Part shown: positions 36,689 to 49,700 of the stretch, one piece after another | How the letters are laid out: each line of letters opens with the position of its first letter | Position numbering within the stretch: position 1 is the first letter of the stretch | DNA from: Setaria digitata | Taxonomy: Eukaryota > Nematoda > Chromadorea > Rhabditida > Setariidae | DNA length: 64,000 nt | Assembly: GCA_003640385.1 (NCBI GenBank) | Contig: RCAB01000104.1 | Span: 1 to 64,000 of the forward strand | Reading direction: 5' to 3' | Notes under the pieces: model-generated | Told to the model about the DNA's origin: nothing | Databases searched by the model: none | The model's input: the letters and a program-made list of their open reading frames with translations, nothing else | Made by a program: the position numbers and the translations under genes

Positions 36689-39476
36689 ATGGCATCAGTT
36701 TTGGAACAGATGAAATTATCGACAAAAGTTGTGGCAGATTGTGTTGATTTTAAAGGTAAAACTGAAAATCCTGAAACGAGTAGATGAAATTTTGCCAGAA
36801 AAAAAAAAAAGAATTTTTTTTTTCACTTCCACCATAAGATCTTTTGTAGAATTTCAAAAAAAAAATGCAATAATTTTAGGTTGCATCGTCTGATTATATC
36901 TGTTAGAATGAACAATATGAGGTAGTAAGGATTAAAATGAAAAACAAAATGGAAAAAAGATATGATGGGAGGAATTGTCTTGATCATAATTTTCGATTTG
37001 TTGACAGGATGTCACTTGTTCTATTTACCCTAGTTTCGGTGATAAGCTTACCTTCATCTCGATCTGCTGGGTACATTTCATATGATTATTACCTTGATTA
37101 TTACCTTCTCTGCTATCTACCTTATCAGTGGGGTTAGTTATGTTACCAATCTTACCAGTGAACTTATCGGTGAAGTGCAAGACTGTTTGCCGCGAATCAA
37201 ACCAAAATAAAATTTGTTCTGTCGCAATATGTTTCAACATTTTAAAAATTTTGGAAATGTACCCAGCAGATCGATATGAAGGTAAGCTTATCACCGAAAC
37301 TAGGGTAAATAGAACAACGTCAAATTCCATTTACTTAAATTTCACATTTATAATTTTGGGAAGAAATATTTTAATGCAATTTTTTCTTTATAATTATTAA
37401 AATACAGTTTCAGTGCCTTTTTTCTTTTACAGTAATGAAACAAGTCGGTGCGATTGATGCTACAACAAATCCATCCATTCTATTGGCAGCATCGAGACTT
37501 AATGATTATAAGCATTTTCTCGATAAGGGTGTTGCATATGCGAAAAAATTTGGCTCATCACTAAGTCGTCAAGAAGTGAGATCTTTCAAGAAGTTGCTTC
37601 GAATAATTTCTGAAATTCATAAATTATTATCAAATTTATGACTTTCCTTTCATAGATGTGTGCCTTAGCTATGGATAAAATCGCAGTTTTGATGGGAAAA
37701 GAAGTACTAAGCGTTGTTCCTGGACGTGTTTCTACAGAAGTTGATGCTAGGTATAAATTTTTCAATTCTACTTTATTAACTACTATTGTTCTTCTATATT
37801 TTACTTAAATATTTTACGTATTTTGCGTTATTAATGTCATTTCGCTATTTTCTTTATATATTGCTGATTAACTATAGATTTTTATAATTCATTTATTATT
37901 CATAAATTAATTAGAAAACAGCATTATTTAAATTTTCACTCCTTTTTGCACGAAAAATATATCTGAAAAATTCTATTCTACTACGTTTTAGGCTAGCATT
38001 TGATAAAGATGCACAAATTGAAAAAGCATTGGCAATCATAAAACTATACGAAGAGGAAGGAATTGCAAAGGAACGTGTGCTAATAAAAATACCCTCGTCT
38101 TGGGAAGGTATTCAGGCCGCTCGGTAAGTCCATTTTTTGTGAAATATGGGAAATGGAACACATATATATGAGAAGTTATTATGGTTTTCATTTTACTAAT
38201 CTTGTACAATTTTCTAATTTTCAACAACCATCAGTTTATTTATGGTTTAATTAATGAACATTTCACTCCGCCTATCGAGGAAAAAGACTCGATCATTCAA
38301 GATTAATGAATGGCNAGTTTTCGTTTTACTAATCTTGTACAATTTTCTAATTTTCAACAACCATCAGTTTATTTATGGTTTAATTAATGAACATTTCACT
38401 CCGCCTATCGAGGAAAAAGACTCGATCATTCAAGATTAATGAATGGCGCGAATAGAATTTTCGTGGATAGATAACATTTTCTTTATCCTCATTACCAATT
38501 CTATTTCAAGTAATCCAGTTTGATTTTTTCCTAATCTAGCCATTTATTCTTTTTTTTTAATATTATTAGACTGCGTAATTTCAGTGTACTTGAAAGTAAG
38601 CACGGTGTTCATTGTAATATGACGTTGCTGTTCAATATTTATCAGGCTATTGCATGTGCCGAAGCAAATGCAACGTTAATTTCTCCATTTGTTGGCCGAA
38701 TTCGCGATTGGTATTTAAAAAATACAGATGCGAAAGATTTTACTCGTGAAACAGATCCGGGTGTGCAGGTTCTCTTCATTGTATAATTTTTAGTTAATTG
38801 TCATATTTGCCTTGAATTAAGCATATAGAAGGAAAGGAAAGAACGTGAGTGTGAATTTCTTCTTTTTTGTGCTTTTTAAATAAATTGCTTTTGGAATCAT
38901 TCTAGAGTGTACGAAAAATTTATGGTTATTACAAGAAGTATGGCTATAAAACTGAAGTGATGGCAGCGTCGTTCCGGAATTTGGATGAAATTAAAGGTCT
39001 TATTGGTTGCGACTTAATGACAATCAGGTAAAAAAAAAATTTGGCTTCCTTTTATGTATGAAATTTTGTCAAATGGAAATATATCGCAATCTTGCAGTGC
39101 CGCGTTGCTCAAAGATTTATCGGTTGATAGCGAACAAGTCCCCGTAATCCTGAATCCTGAAAGAGGTATATTTTTTCCACACCCAGAAAGTTTCTTACAG
39201 GATTTTTCCTTCAGTACTTCATCTTTGTTCCTTTATTCAGTCTTGACTTTTGAAAAATTTTATCAAGCTGGTCACTAGTCGATATGATCTCGATAAAAAA
39301 TAAATAAAGTTTTTGCAGCTAAATCATTCGAGATGCAGAAAATTTCACTCAGTGAGCCGATGTTTCGCTATGAAATGAATGAGGATAAAATGGCAACAGA
39401 TCTTTTGGCTGATGGAATACGTCGCTTTGTTGCAGATGCTCGTGCAATGGAAGATTTGATCGATAAAGCTCTTTGA
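36689..39476 (+). CDS. tald-1: transaldolase
   Basis: Eight plus-strand exons: 36689-36755, 37433-37575, 37656-37750, 37992-38123, 38570-38768, 38906-39027, 39098-39165, 39319-39476, giving 327 residues, close to the usual 320-340. Motifs in order: [12 protein letters not shown] (catalytic Asp31), [27 protein letters not shown] with the Schiff-base Lys134, [34 protein letters not shown], and [19 protein letters not shown]. It transfers a dihydroxyacetone unit between sugar phosphates in the non-oxidative pentose phosphate pathway, in the cytosol. All catalytic motifs are intact. Intron 1 carries a 304-bp inverted-repeat element and intron 4 an N-joined duplication; neither touches exons. Confidence 0.97.
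37015..37318. mobile_element. MITE-like element with 64-bp terminal inverted repeats
   Basis: 37016-37079 and 37254-37317 are inverted copies, starting TTGTTCTATTTACCCTAG, with one mismatch in 64 bases (CATCTCG against CATATCG). The outermost base at each end (37015 and 37318) does not pair. The element is flanked by GTCA at 37011-37014 and 37319-37322, a candidate 4-bp target-site duplication. The 174-bp centre has no open frame of note. It sits in intron 1 of transaldolase. The size, long TIRs and lack of coding capacity fit a non-autonomous DNA transposon; the superfamily is not assigned. Confidence 0.8.
38183..38447. repeat. 132-bp tandem duplication separated by a single N
   Basis: Copies 38183-38314 and 38316-38447 flank an N at 38315 in intron 4 of transaldolase and differ at only two or so bases near the left end. 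Probably one locus represented twice in the assembly. Confidence 0.85.
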
Positions 39477-40493
39477 GAAAATATAATCCGAATTTTTTCG
39501 TATCCAAAGTGATAAACTTTCGCATTTTTGTTTTAAGCATTCCTCTCCTCTAGTGAAGAATTGGAAAATTGATTGACATGTAAAATTGATTGTTGAATGA
39601 GAGAATTGATTGACATGCAAGTAAGAGGGCACAAGTTTTCATTCCATTACTTTGGGATTTCTTTTGAATAATTAGCTCCTACCTGCAGATGTTTTTAAAT
39701 TTTAACAATATTTGATATTTATTCATAGAAATGTGTTCCAAGTTAACAAAAGAATACAGACTGAAATGGGATTTTCGATCATAAAACTTTTTTTTTCTTC
39801 AGCTATTTCATTTAGCATCATTCAATGGTGTTTAAATTCCTGGCTCCTCTCATACTTCAGTAATTTGTTACTGATTTAAATCACAAATTTCTTCTGCGAT
39901 TTTGCATTATGTGAAATCTTCAGGAACATCATGTAGATGAAAAGTGCGGTCATTCTAATGTTTCGTTTTCATCGTTAATTGATCGCTTTCCATTTTTCTT
40001 TTTATTCCACAACCGAAAATAAAATAAGTTTCAAGTTCTGTTCCTTTTAAACTGAACTGTTATACTGGTAGGTGATGGTCGAGAATTTTACGAATAGGTT
40101 GATTTGATGGAAACCTAAATTGATAAAGGTTTGATTTCTTGATCTCAGCAACTTTTTTTGCTTCCTTAGGAGCAAATTGGCTGATAAGTTCCTGGTCTTT
40201 TTCATCGTTGTTCTTTTCTATCTACATTTTTTTCGATTTTTAAATTATTCTGTCATCCAATGACTTTCAATTGTTCATTGCATATGTTCTTTTGACAATT
40301 TTTCTTGTTCTACTGAGTGATTTTGGCAGGCTCAAGATTCTATTTCTTCATGATTACATTTGTACAAGCTATTTCATTATTCATTTCATCTTTTATCAAG
40401 CTATCTGGTTGTTTCCTCAGATGAAGTTCATTTTTCTGTCTGAGTATATAATTTCATTGTATCCTAATCTTTCTACATCCAGGTCATTGAAAG

Positions 40494-40756
40494 GGATAAA
40501 ATATCTTACAAAAGTACTTTATTCATACCAAGAGAAATGAACTTTTCTATTTTGTCAGATTTCATCTAATACTTTACTAGCCATAACTCCACCTAGCTAA
40601 TCAAAAAAAAATTTCGTCATTTTANAGATAAAATATCTTACAAAAGTACTTTATTCATATCAAGAGAAATGAACTTTTCTATTTTGTCAGATTTCATCTA
40701 AGACTTTACTAGCCATAACTCCACCTAGCTAATCAAAAAAAAATTTCGTCATTTTA
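40494..40756. repeat. 131-bp tandem duplication separated by a single N
   Basis: Copies 40494-40624 and 40626-40756 flank an N at 40625 and differ at about three positions. Same pattern as the joins at 21861 and 38315. Confidence 0.85.
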
Positions 40757-40949
40757 AAATGCTACAAAAAAATTTATTTATTTTTCAAATTAAAACATTT
40801 TTGAAACTACATTCTGCTACTGCTTTATATATATTACTAATAAATAGTTTGTGACAGCATTTGAAAAAATTGTGTCTGTAATTAGCACTTTATCCAATTT
40901 TGCGAATTTTTTCTCTTCTTTTTTTTTTAACAAGACTTTCTAAACCTAA
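40725..40949 (+). repeat. dispersed repeat, copy 1
   Basis: Begins CTAGCTAATCAAAAAAA and ends ACTTTCTAAACCTAA. It shares most of its length with 41936-42168, with scattered substitutions and a length difference in a T-run. A truncated piece also lies at about 40594-40624. Confidence 0.75.
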
Positions 40950-41935
40950 TATATAAAATCTGATCATTGGAATACTGTTATGAATGCAACATGAACATGA
41001 CTTCAAACCTTCTGTTGAAAATCTTCAAACTTTTGTTAATTTCCGATAATTTATAATTTTGTCATTAAATTTGATCGTATCATAACTTCAGTGATTAAAG
41101 GCTGTTACTGCTACAATGAATTTGATAATAATGATAAGCTAATTTAATGCATGATAGGCAGCAGGTAAAATTGGAATTTCCTTAACCTTCCTATTTGACA
41201 TTGAATCTAAAAAAGCTTTTTTTCTCAATTTCTACAGCAGTTTCCCCTGATACAATATAAATAATTTGTACAATGCTGATTAAACAATTTTTTTTTTTTT
41301 CAATTTTTTGAAATGTTTCTATTCGCTGCCAGACAGGGAGGAATATTTGCAAATTAAAAGAAAAGAAAAAAAAAAAAGGAAATTTCAATTTTTAGATTTA
41401 GCCCGAAAAAAGCATGATAAAAATACCTGTGCGATTAGCAGGTATTTTTTAAAGGAAATAAAATAGTGATTTTTGGCAATTTTTTCATTGCAAGAACTGA
41501 AATTGAAATTTGTTCTTTTCGTTGCAAGAAATAAAATTGAGATTTATTCAATTTGCATAAATTTCGTAATTTCTGATCAATATGCTACTGCGAGCATTAA
41601 TTACATAACACTGGAAAAAGGAAGAAAGAAATACTGGCAATGAATGTTGCAATTACTTAAATTTGTATTTGAGTAAATATTGATGTTAATGAAAACATTC
41701 GAATCTTCTTATAATGAATGTGCTCTTTCAGTGGGTAACTGTTTATGCTTTTACTTCCAATTAACTAACTGATAATATGAATTGAAATATTGTTATTGGA
41801 ATGGAATTTATTTTTGATAAAGTTTTAGACTAGTTAGAATGATTCAACACTAATTACCATTGATTGAAATATTTTCAGCGTAAAATTAAGATCGAAATGA
41901 TGTCAATGTAGTCAAAACCAAGTAAGCTATAACGT

Positions 41936-42168
41936 CTAGCTAATCAAAAAAAATTTCGTCATTTTAAAATGCTACAAAAAAATTTATTCATTTTTCAAAT
42001 TAAAACATTTTTGAAACTACATTCTGCTACTGTTTTATATATGGTACTAATAAATAGTTTGTGACAGCATTTGAAAAAAATTATGTGTGTAATTAGCACT
42101 TTATCCAATTTTACGAATTTTTTTCTCTTTCTTTTTTTTTTTTTTTTAACAGGACTTTCTAAACCTAA
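41936..42168 (+). repeat. dispersed repeat, copy 2
   Basis: Second copy of the 40725-40949 repeat, about 1.2 kb downstream and in the same orientation. The intervening DNA is not duplicated. It is more diverged than the N-joined duplications, so it looks biological. Confidence 0.75.
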
Positions 42169-42548
42169 GCATTTGGACTTTTTTCAATCGAAAGTGCTAT
42201 GAATTTCAAATGACTTCAAAGTTTATAACTTTCTTCCTAAGCTTTTGACGAAAAGAGCAAGTGTTTGAATTATCAATTTTAAAGTCAATGACTTTAGAAA
42301 TTTTTTTGGAATTACTTACAGAACCCAATGAAACTAGATTTTCTCCTTGTTAAAATAATATTATACTTTAGTTAAAAAAAAAAAAGTGTTTGAAAGATTT
42401 TGAACTACTTTCTTAATGCTAATTAAACATATTATTTAGTAGGATTACATTTTATTAGATATTTATCGACGAATGAAAAGCTGACATTACATTAATAATT
42501 AATTTTTCTATTGAAATTTTAATTTAAAAATATTTAAGCTTAGTGAAA

Positions 42549-42701
42549 ATGGATGAATTAAATGCTTCAGAGCAATGTGATATAAATTTGACACTTCGTA
42601 CTAAGAAATTGATTGATAAGCAAATTGACATTATCGGATTCAATATATCTTATGATGATAACAGAGAAATGAAAGGGAAAGTATTAAACAGAAATAATTG
42701 A
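42549..42701 (+). CDS. small open frame of unknown status
   Basis: ATG at 42549 runs 50 codons to TGA at 42699-42701. It starts MDELNASEQCDINLTLRTKK and continues LIDKQIDIIGFNISYDD. The composition is more protein-like than neighbouring frames, and a GTATTA donor at 42681 would let it serve as a first exon. No continuation or family is recognised, so chance is quite possible. Confidence 0.25.
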   Translation: MDELNASEQCDINLTLRTKKLIDKQIDIIGFNISYDDNREMKGKVLNRNN

Positions 42702-43772
42702 TATTTTGAATTGAAAAAAAAATGATTTAATTCGATGAATTCAAATTTAATTGTTGAATTCAATTGCTTGAATATTATTTATTTCTAGTGTATGCAATTT
42801 CAAACCAGCAAAAAAAGATATGATAAGATTGTGATAGCAAGAAATTTGTCAAAAATCATTTTCTACAAGTTTCTTAAAGTGGTTATAATTGAATCCTTCA
42901 TTTGCCATTTATGCATATTTTTTTTAAGTTTCTCTTATCTTTTCAACTCATCAAAATTAATTATTTTGAGTATGATAATGGAAAAGAATTCACTTTCTAG
43001 ATCATTCATTTTTCGCATTAAATAAAATGAGAGCATCTCAATTCGTAATTAATTATTAAATGCTTTTTTTTTTAATGATAATATTTTGATACATGAATTT
43101 TCGTTTCACTAGAAAAAAAATTCGTTAATTCAATTCTTTTTTAAAAATAAACTAATGAATTATTTAAATTATTTTCTATGATACAATTCTTCTCAGAATT
43201 ATCGTCTATATTTTAGAACATTATTCAGATAATATTTTATAGCACCATGATGGTTAATAAGCCATAAATTACTGCATGGAAAGAAATTTGAAATGCTGAA
43301 TAAAAAATATGCTGAGCAAGTTATTTGAAAAGTGAACTCTCACTTTCAAATTTCATTAATTATGCTTACTTACTTATTCATATCTTTCTTTCTTCTTTTT
43401 TTTTTTCAAAGTTGCTTTGGAAAATTTAAAATTAAATTTTATGTCATGCATTAAATTTGCTATTAAAGATAATGTTAGGGAGGTTTAAAAATCCATTTGG
43501 TTTTCAGTAGTTCTCAACTATTTACAATTTTTTTTTTTTTTTGTAAATTTTGATTTCGATTAAAGTGCCGACGGTAAAAGAAAACAGTTAAAATTGGTTA
43601 ACAAATGTTTTCAAATTTTGCACGATTTTTTTTCGTTTTCTTCCTTTTGTTGAAATATTTCATCCTGAATTTTTGTGACATTTAAATGTTCTTCATTGAT
43701 CCATAATTTATCAGTTGTTTATCAGTGTTTGTGATAAAATAAAGTTGATCTTATTAAATTTTGATAATTGTA

Positions 43773-46700
43773 TCATTTTGTTGGCTTTTTGTTGACATCA
43801 GAATCAATAAAACGTACAGCACGTTGTTTGTTAATATAATGCCAAATACGCATACCCACATTCATTAGACCACCAAGTAATGTCGATATAATTAGAAGTG
43901 TTACCACTGGAATAATTAGCGGTAATTAATTAAAGTTCTCGAATAATTCAAAATTTTAACTATTATACTTTTATCATTTTCCTATTAAGTCATAACTGAG
44001 AAGTCCTAGATAGTCTAACAGTTAAGATATGACCTGAAATTAGAGAGGTTTTTGAAATCAAAGTATATTAATGGAATTATCATTATTCTGAAAGTATGAT
44101 AAGTGTTAAATTAAGTGACATACAAATGCGCGCTATGTCAGGTGAGCGCAATGGTAAGCCAGCGATAAAAATTCGTTCAAAAAATTCTCGCTCAATTGTT
44201 AGTGTTATCATATACCACAGGCACAGTGATAAGCAAATCACTGATGATACTTCAACGATATTCTGAAATTTGTTTATTTTTTCCTTCTCATTACTTGAGT
44301 CTTGACGCTTCCAGTTGTCATTCTTCATATAATTGAAAAATTTTAAAATTTCATATAAAAAAGATTTATTGATTGATTAATTTGAAAATAATAGAGTTTT
44401 TTTTTTTTTGCGCAGCAAAAAAGTCTCTCAATAAATGTCAGTTTTCGGGAATTAAATTAAACAAATTCTTAATGAAAATGCATTTTCTCCGACAATAATT
44501 ACTAATTATTGTAAATAAGTGATAAGAAAATTTACCGCAGCATTTCGGTTCGTCTGTATCATTTATCTAACGGTTCACTTAAACTAATATAATATTAGAA
44601 GTTGAAAACAAAGAAAACATATGTATATGATGCTATTCTTGTTAGTAATTTAAGTTAATAGCTTCCTTTCGGTTTCTGCTAAAATTTATTTTTTTTTTGC
44701 AACATAGCATAAAAAAGTTCAAAACTTTCAGAAATTTTTTACAAGCAAGTCTAAACTTGGAATCATTCTGAAATTTTTATGCATTTTAGATTACTTTTTA
44801 CATAGAATTTTTTTTCAAAGCAAAATTTTAACTTGGATTTTATCAGTTATCATAAATTTCCTTGTTTTATTCAATTTATGCTCAAGCCTTTTTAAATAAT
44901 TAATGATCAAAATTTTAGGGTATTATTTTATTTTTATGAAATTTCACAAATGACAAATATTGTAAATGTAATTTGAAATGTAATATTTGAAATGCATAAA
45001 AATGTGTTGCAATTTTAAATGCATACAATGTCTCACATCTAAAAAAAAATGCATTTACGATGCAAGGTGTTAAATGTTAAATAGCGAATATTATCTCTGT
45101 AACTTGTGAAAAAAATGGCTGTTGTGCTTTTCTGGAGTTTCCGAAAGAAATTCCGGAACAGTAAAAGTGACGTTATTTTTGTCTATTTTTATATTAAGTA
45201 TTACAAATTTGAAGTAATCACTTTTCAGCTAAGTTAATCCTATCAGTACAAAAAAAAAAAAAAATCATTAGAAGTTTGTTTCCTCCAGTTCTCAGTTAAA
45301 ATTAAAATAATTTTAGCTGAATAATGAAATATTTTAGTCTAACCAATTTTCATTACTTGAAAACTTCACCCTACAGACATGCCAATTTTGGAATTTATAC
45401 CACCCAGTATCTTAGTCCATAACTAGCATAGAAACTTGATTCAGTCATAAAATTCACATTCTTTCAATTATTTCAAATAAAAATTAAATTCAAACCATTG
45501 TTTTTCACATTTGCTGCTATCAGAAACTTGATAAATTCATCTATACAGTTAGCATCTTTTCTTTATCTTTTTACACTTATCGCAAGTTGAAGGAGTTATT
45601 CGAATAATTTAAAGCTGAAGTTTTCAGTTTTATTTCTTTTTTTTTTTTTTGGATAACAACTAATAGAAAAAATTCTCACCCGAAAATTAAATTTTATGTC
45701 ATTTAATACAAAAAAAAAGCAATAAAAAAAGGAACGATCATTTTATTCCGAAAATTTATGTATTAAAAAAAAAAATTTTTTTTTGTTTTGAATTCTGAAA
45801 AATGGAAAAATCAAAAGAGTTAAGTTATTAAAGTTGCTTTTTCTTCGATTACTATTATTACTTTTTCAGTACAGTTATTATTGGTTTCATAACTATTATT
45901 ATATAATTATTGTTATATTCTAGATTCTAATCTTATATTTATTTATCTATTTACTCACTTATTCAATCAATCAATTACTTATTTATCGTCATTATTATTA
46001 CTATTATTATTATCATTATTAGTTTTTTTTATTTTTATTTTAGTTATTATTATTAAATTTTGATTACTTAAAAGTTATTATGGCTACGGTTGGTTATTAT
46101 TATTAGAATTTAACTGACTGTACAATTTTTTTAGCCAATAATTTGGTTTGAAAATCATTTTAAAAAAGAAAATCACAAATTAGAAAAAAAAAAAGAAAGA
46201 AATCTGAAATTATTAANAAAAAAAAAAAAGAAAGAGATCTGAAATTATTAATTAATTAATTAGCAATATAAATTCCAAAAGAAATCACAAAATTAATAAT
46301 TAACTGCTTACAAAATTATGAAAAGTATTACCGTCATTTCAATTTGTGGCTTCTGCCATTTCCAAATTGGCTGTAAAATATTTCCCGACATGGAATATTT
46401 TTCTTGACAAATTTCACAGCGATCATTATTGTTTGATCGTAGTAACCATTCATTTAAGCAGCGTTCATGAATATCGCCCATCTAACTTCACTTGTATGAT
46501 TTCATTTTTTTTTTTTGTAATTAAAAAAAAGATGAGAAAAAATGAATGAGCTTATCAGCAATGCAAATTATCATTTCTAAATTTGTCACTCATTAATCAT
46601 TTATAATTTTATAATCTTTTTATTTCTAATTTTTGTTTTTTTTTTTTAATGAAGATGAAACTAGATGTGATAATTTAATTATTTCTCAACCACTCTATCT

Positions 46701-49700
46701 TTTGTTCTCCTTCTTTTTTTCACTTTTTTTTTTTTTTTTTATCCAATTTTACATTTATTAGCTTGAAGTAATGAAAACAAATATTGCAATGAATTAGCAT
46801 GCGTAGCAAAAGAACTAGTAAATAACGTATAATTGCAAAAATGAATGGAAAGAAGGAGTAAAACAATGAGTGGAGAATTAATTGATGGATTAATTAATTA
46901 AATTCTGCATGGTTTCACTAAAGCTGTGTCCAAAACATGAATCCATTTTAATAGAACCTATTAATTAACTTTTTATCCATTTCAACTCAGCAATTGTTTT
47001 TATTGCCTAAACTAGGTTTGTTGCATTCCATTTAGTAGTTATTTTCAAATCAGTGATTCTATTAATCAACTTTCTATCCATTTTAACTCAATGATTGCTT
47101 CTATTACCTAAAGCTAGATCCATTACAACCTACTTATTAGCTTTTTCAACTCACTGATTACAATGACATCAAGGAAGAGAACTAATTAATTGAAAATAGT
47201 AAATTAATGATCCAGTATTCATATAATCTTAAATAGATCATTAATATATGGCCATCTAATGATTAATTTTTTATAACGGATATTCAAAAATCGTTTCAAC
47301 ATTGTATTAAAAAAAAAAGGAGAAATTTCTAATTGAAAGGAAAATTTTTTAAGCAGAGAAAAAGATAATTGCTAAATAATAAGTTTACGGTTCCGGTACA
47401 GGCACAGGGTCGAACAAGTTCACCAGTTTCCGATTGGCAAATCCGGCATGCTCTTTTTTCTGTATTTGATGAGTCGGAGACCGTTTTCGGTGGTGAGCTG
47501 CAAAAATTTTTCCCATTATCTTTCGAAATTTTTTTTTCTATTTTTGGAAGTTTTTTTTTTTTAAGATGACATTTTTCCACTTGTATAATTGCTAGCTGAA
47601 CCAAAGAAGGGAAAATTGTTTTGTTTCATAAATCAAAATAAAAAAAAAAATTGTTTGATGAAAGAAAAAAAAAAAAGAAATGCAACCATTCAAATATTTC
47701 AAAACATTTAAAACAACAGCCATTTATTTATCAATGCGATCAATCTCTGAAATTCAACAATTTATCATCTTTTTCTCCCTATTTGTTTGCTGCCACTTTC
47801 ACTTTTTAATTCCAATGAGCAAATTTTCCATTCATTGATTCGGTAATTAATTACAATATGCTACCTTGTTTTGTGAAAGGCTTTGAAAAACTAAAATTTA
47901 ATCAAACTTCTAGTTCTTTTTTCAACCAAAACCCAAGTACAAATCGATGCTTTATATCCTTTCATGTATAGTTTTCATTTGTCCAGTTATATTTTTTTTC
48001 ACTAAATGTTTTTAAATAAATATCCTGATCTAATTTAAAATCAAAGCTTTGATATTTTAAACATATTTTAATAATTATTGTTTCGTAGTGATTACTACTA
48101 CATAAAAACCACAACTGATATTTAATACATCCAAAAATATATAAAGAATATTTAAAATTTAAGATTAAATTTTCTGTCCTCTTTGTCAGCTGCATTTTCA
48201 ACTCCTGAAAGGTTATCGGAAGCAACATTTCAATAACCTTTCAACCCTACATTCTTACTTGGTAGTTTCTTTTCGTCCCCTAGATTTTAGTCCCTCTCCG
48301 TATTATCCCAAGCTCTTCAGCTCCTTTCCAGGACAAACTTCAGGCTCCCAATCTCCTTCTCGGGCAAACCTCAGAGACTTTCAATCTCTCTTCCGAACAA
48401 ATCCCAGACTTTCATTCAGTCTCTCCCTCGCTTAACTTTAATCCCTCTCTCTCCATCTTTCTAGCATTCATTTCTCACTTCTCACTGAAATATTTCATGC
48501 ATTTACAAAATCTCTCTTTTTTTTTTTTAAATTCAGTTCAAATTATAAACTATCTAAATCATTCTCGCCTGTTATCATTAAATCCCTTTTTATTTACAAT
48601 ATTTCAGTTTACGTTACATATGGAATTCATTTATGGCTTATTCCTCTTTCCATTTCATTGATCTTCTAGTATTTCAGTTTAAATTAGTATCTGTATGGAA
48701 TTCATTTATGGTCTATCTCTCTTTCCTCTTCTAGTTCTCTTGCGAAGAAAACGAAATAGAAATCAATCTTTCAACTAAATTAATACTAATTCAAGCAGAT
48801 GTAAACTATCAACTAATTTAATTATAGCCGAGCATTTTCGTTTTTCTTTTTCCCAGCACTTCTATTCCACATGTGTGTGCTCTGTCAATTTCTGCATTTT
48901 ATTTATTTTATTAATTAATTCGAAATAATGATTTCATTATTCCACATCCTAGCACATCAAATACTTTTCACAATTATCTGAAGTGTTCCATTGTGATTAG
49001 CCTAGTCTAAATCATTTCAATATACCATTTATCGATTCATCATTCTTTTTAAAAGTAAAAATTTCCATTCAATTCAATGTTAACTTTTCATTCTACAGTG
49101 TTGAAATTAATTAGCATAATGGAGTGAGAAAAAAAAAAAAAAGTTTACTTTTCCTACAAATATGTGTAGAGTTCCACGAAGGCTAAAGTATTACTTAGAG
49201 GAAAATGCAAAATATGGGACTAACATGAAGTAGTTGCACGAAAAAGTTGAATATTTTTAAGATCACATTTATATAATTTATCTAAAACTTAATTTCTACT
49301 CTCGAAATAATAAAATCAAACGTATTTCTATTTTTAAACGAATCAAACTGCTCGTTATGCATTGAAAAGGAGCTGCGCGAAATGCCATCCTGACAAAATT
49401 ATTTAATTTTTCTTAAATGCTTAATAAATACTCGTTTTACACATTGCTAGTCGTACAAATACTTATATATTATTATAAATATACTATAATACCGTCATGG
49501 CTTACTATTTGTGACCTTAAATAAACAAATTTGTTCAAGTCATAATTTTTCCGATTTTTCAATATTATCTTCCTACTGTTATTTATTAATAATTTAATTT
49601 TCTTATCATTGAAACAATTGTATTATTTTACTGCTGCATTTTTTAATATTTTAATACATCAATGTTAATGTCGAAACAATCTCTTCGCTCGTCTGGCAGT

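Larger units (their letters stand above)
39477..43772. other. intergenic spacer with duplicated repeats
   Basis: A 4.3-kb spacer between transaldolase (plus) and the MARCH-type ligase (minus). It carries an N-joined duplication, a dispersed repeat present twice, and a 50-codon open frame (all listed). Other frames are Phe/Lys-rich noise. Confidence 0.5.

Noticed and set aside
36937..37400. Overlapping open frames on both strands sharing one peptide
   Set aside because: They are produced by the inverted repeats of the intron 1 element, not by genes.
38254..38439. Open frame containing an undetermined residue
   Set aside because: It spans the N at 38315 and the duplicated join in a transaldolase intron.
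40271..40540. Hydrophobic 89-codon open frame
   Set aside because: Phe/Leu/Ile-rich from T-runs, overlaps the N-joined duplication, no homology recognised.
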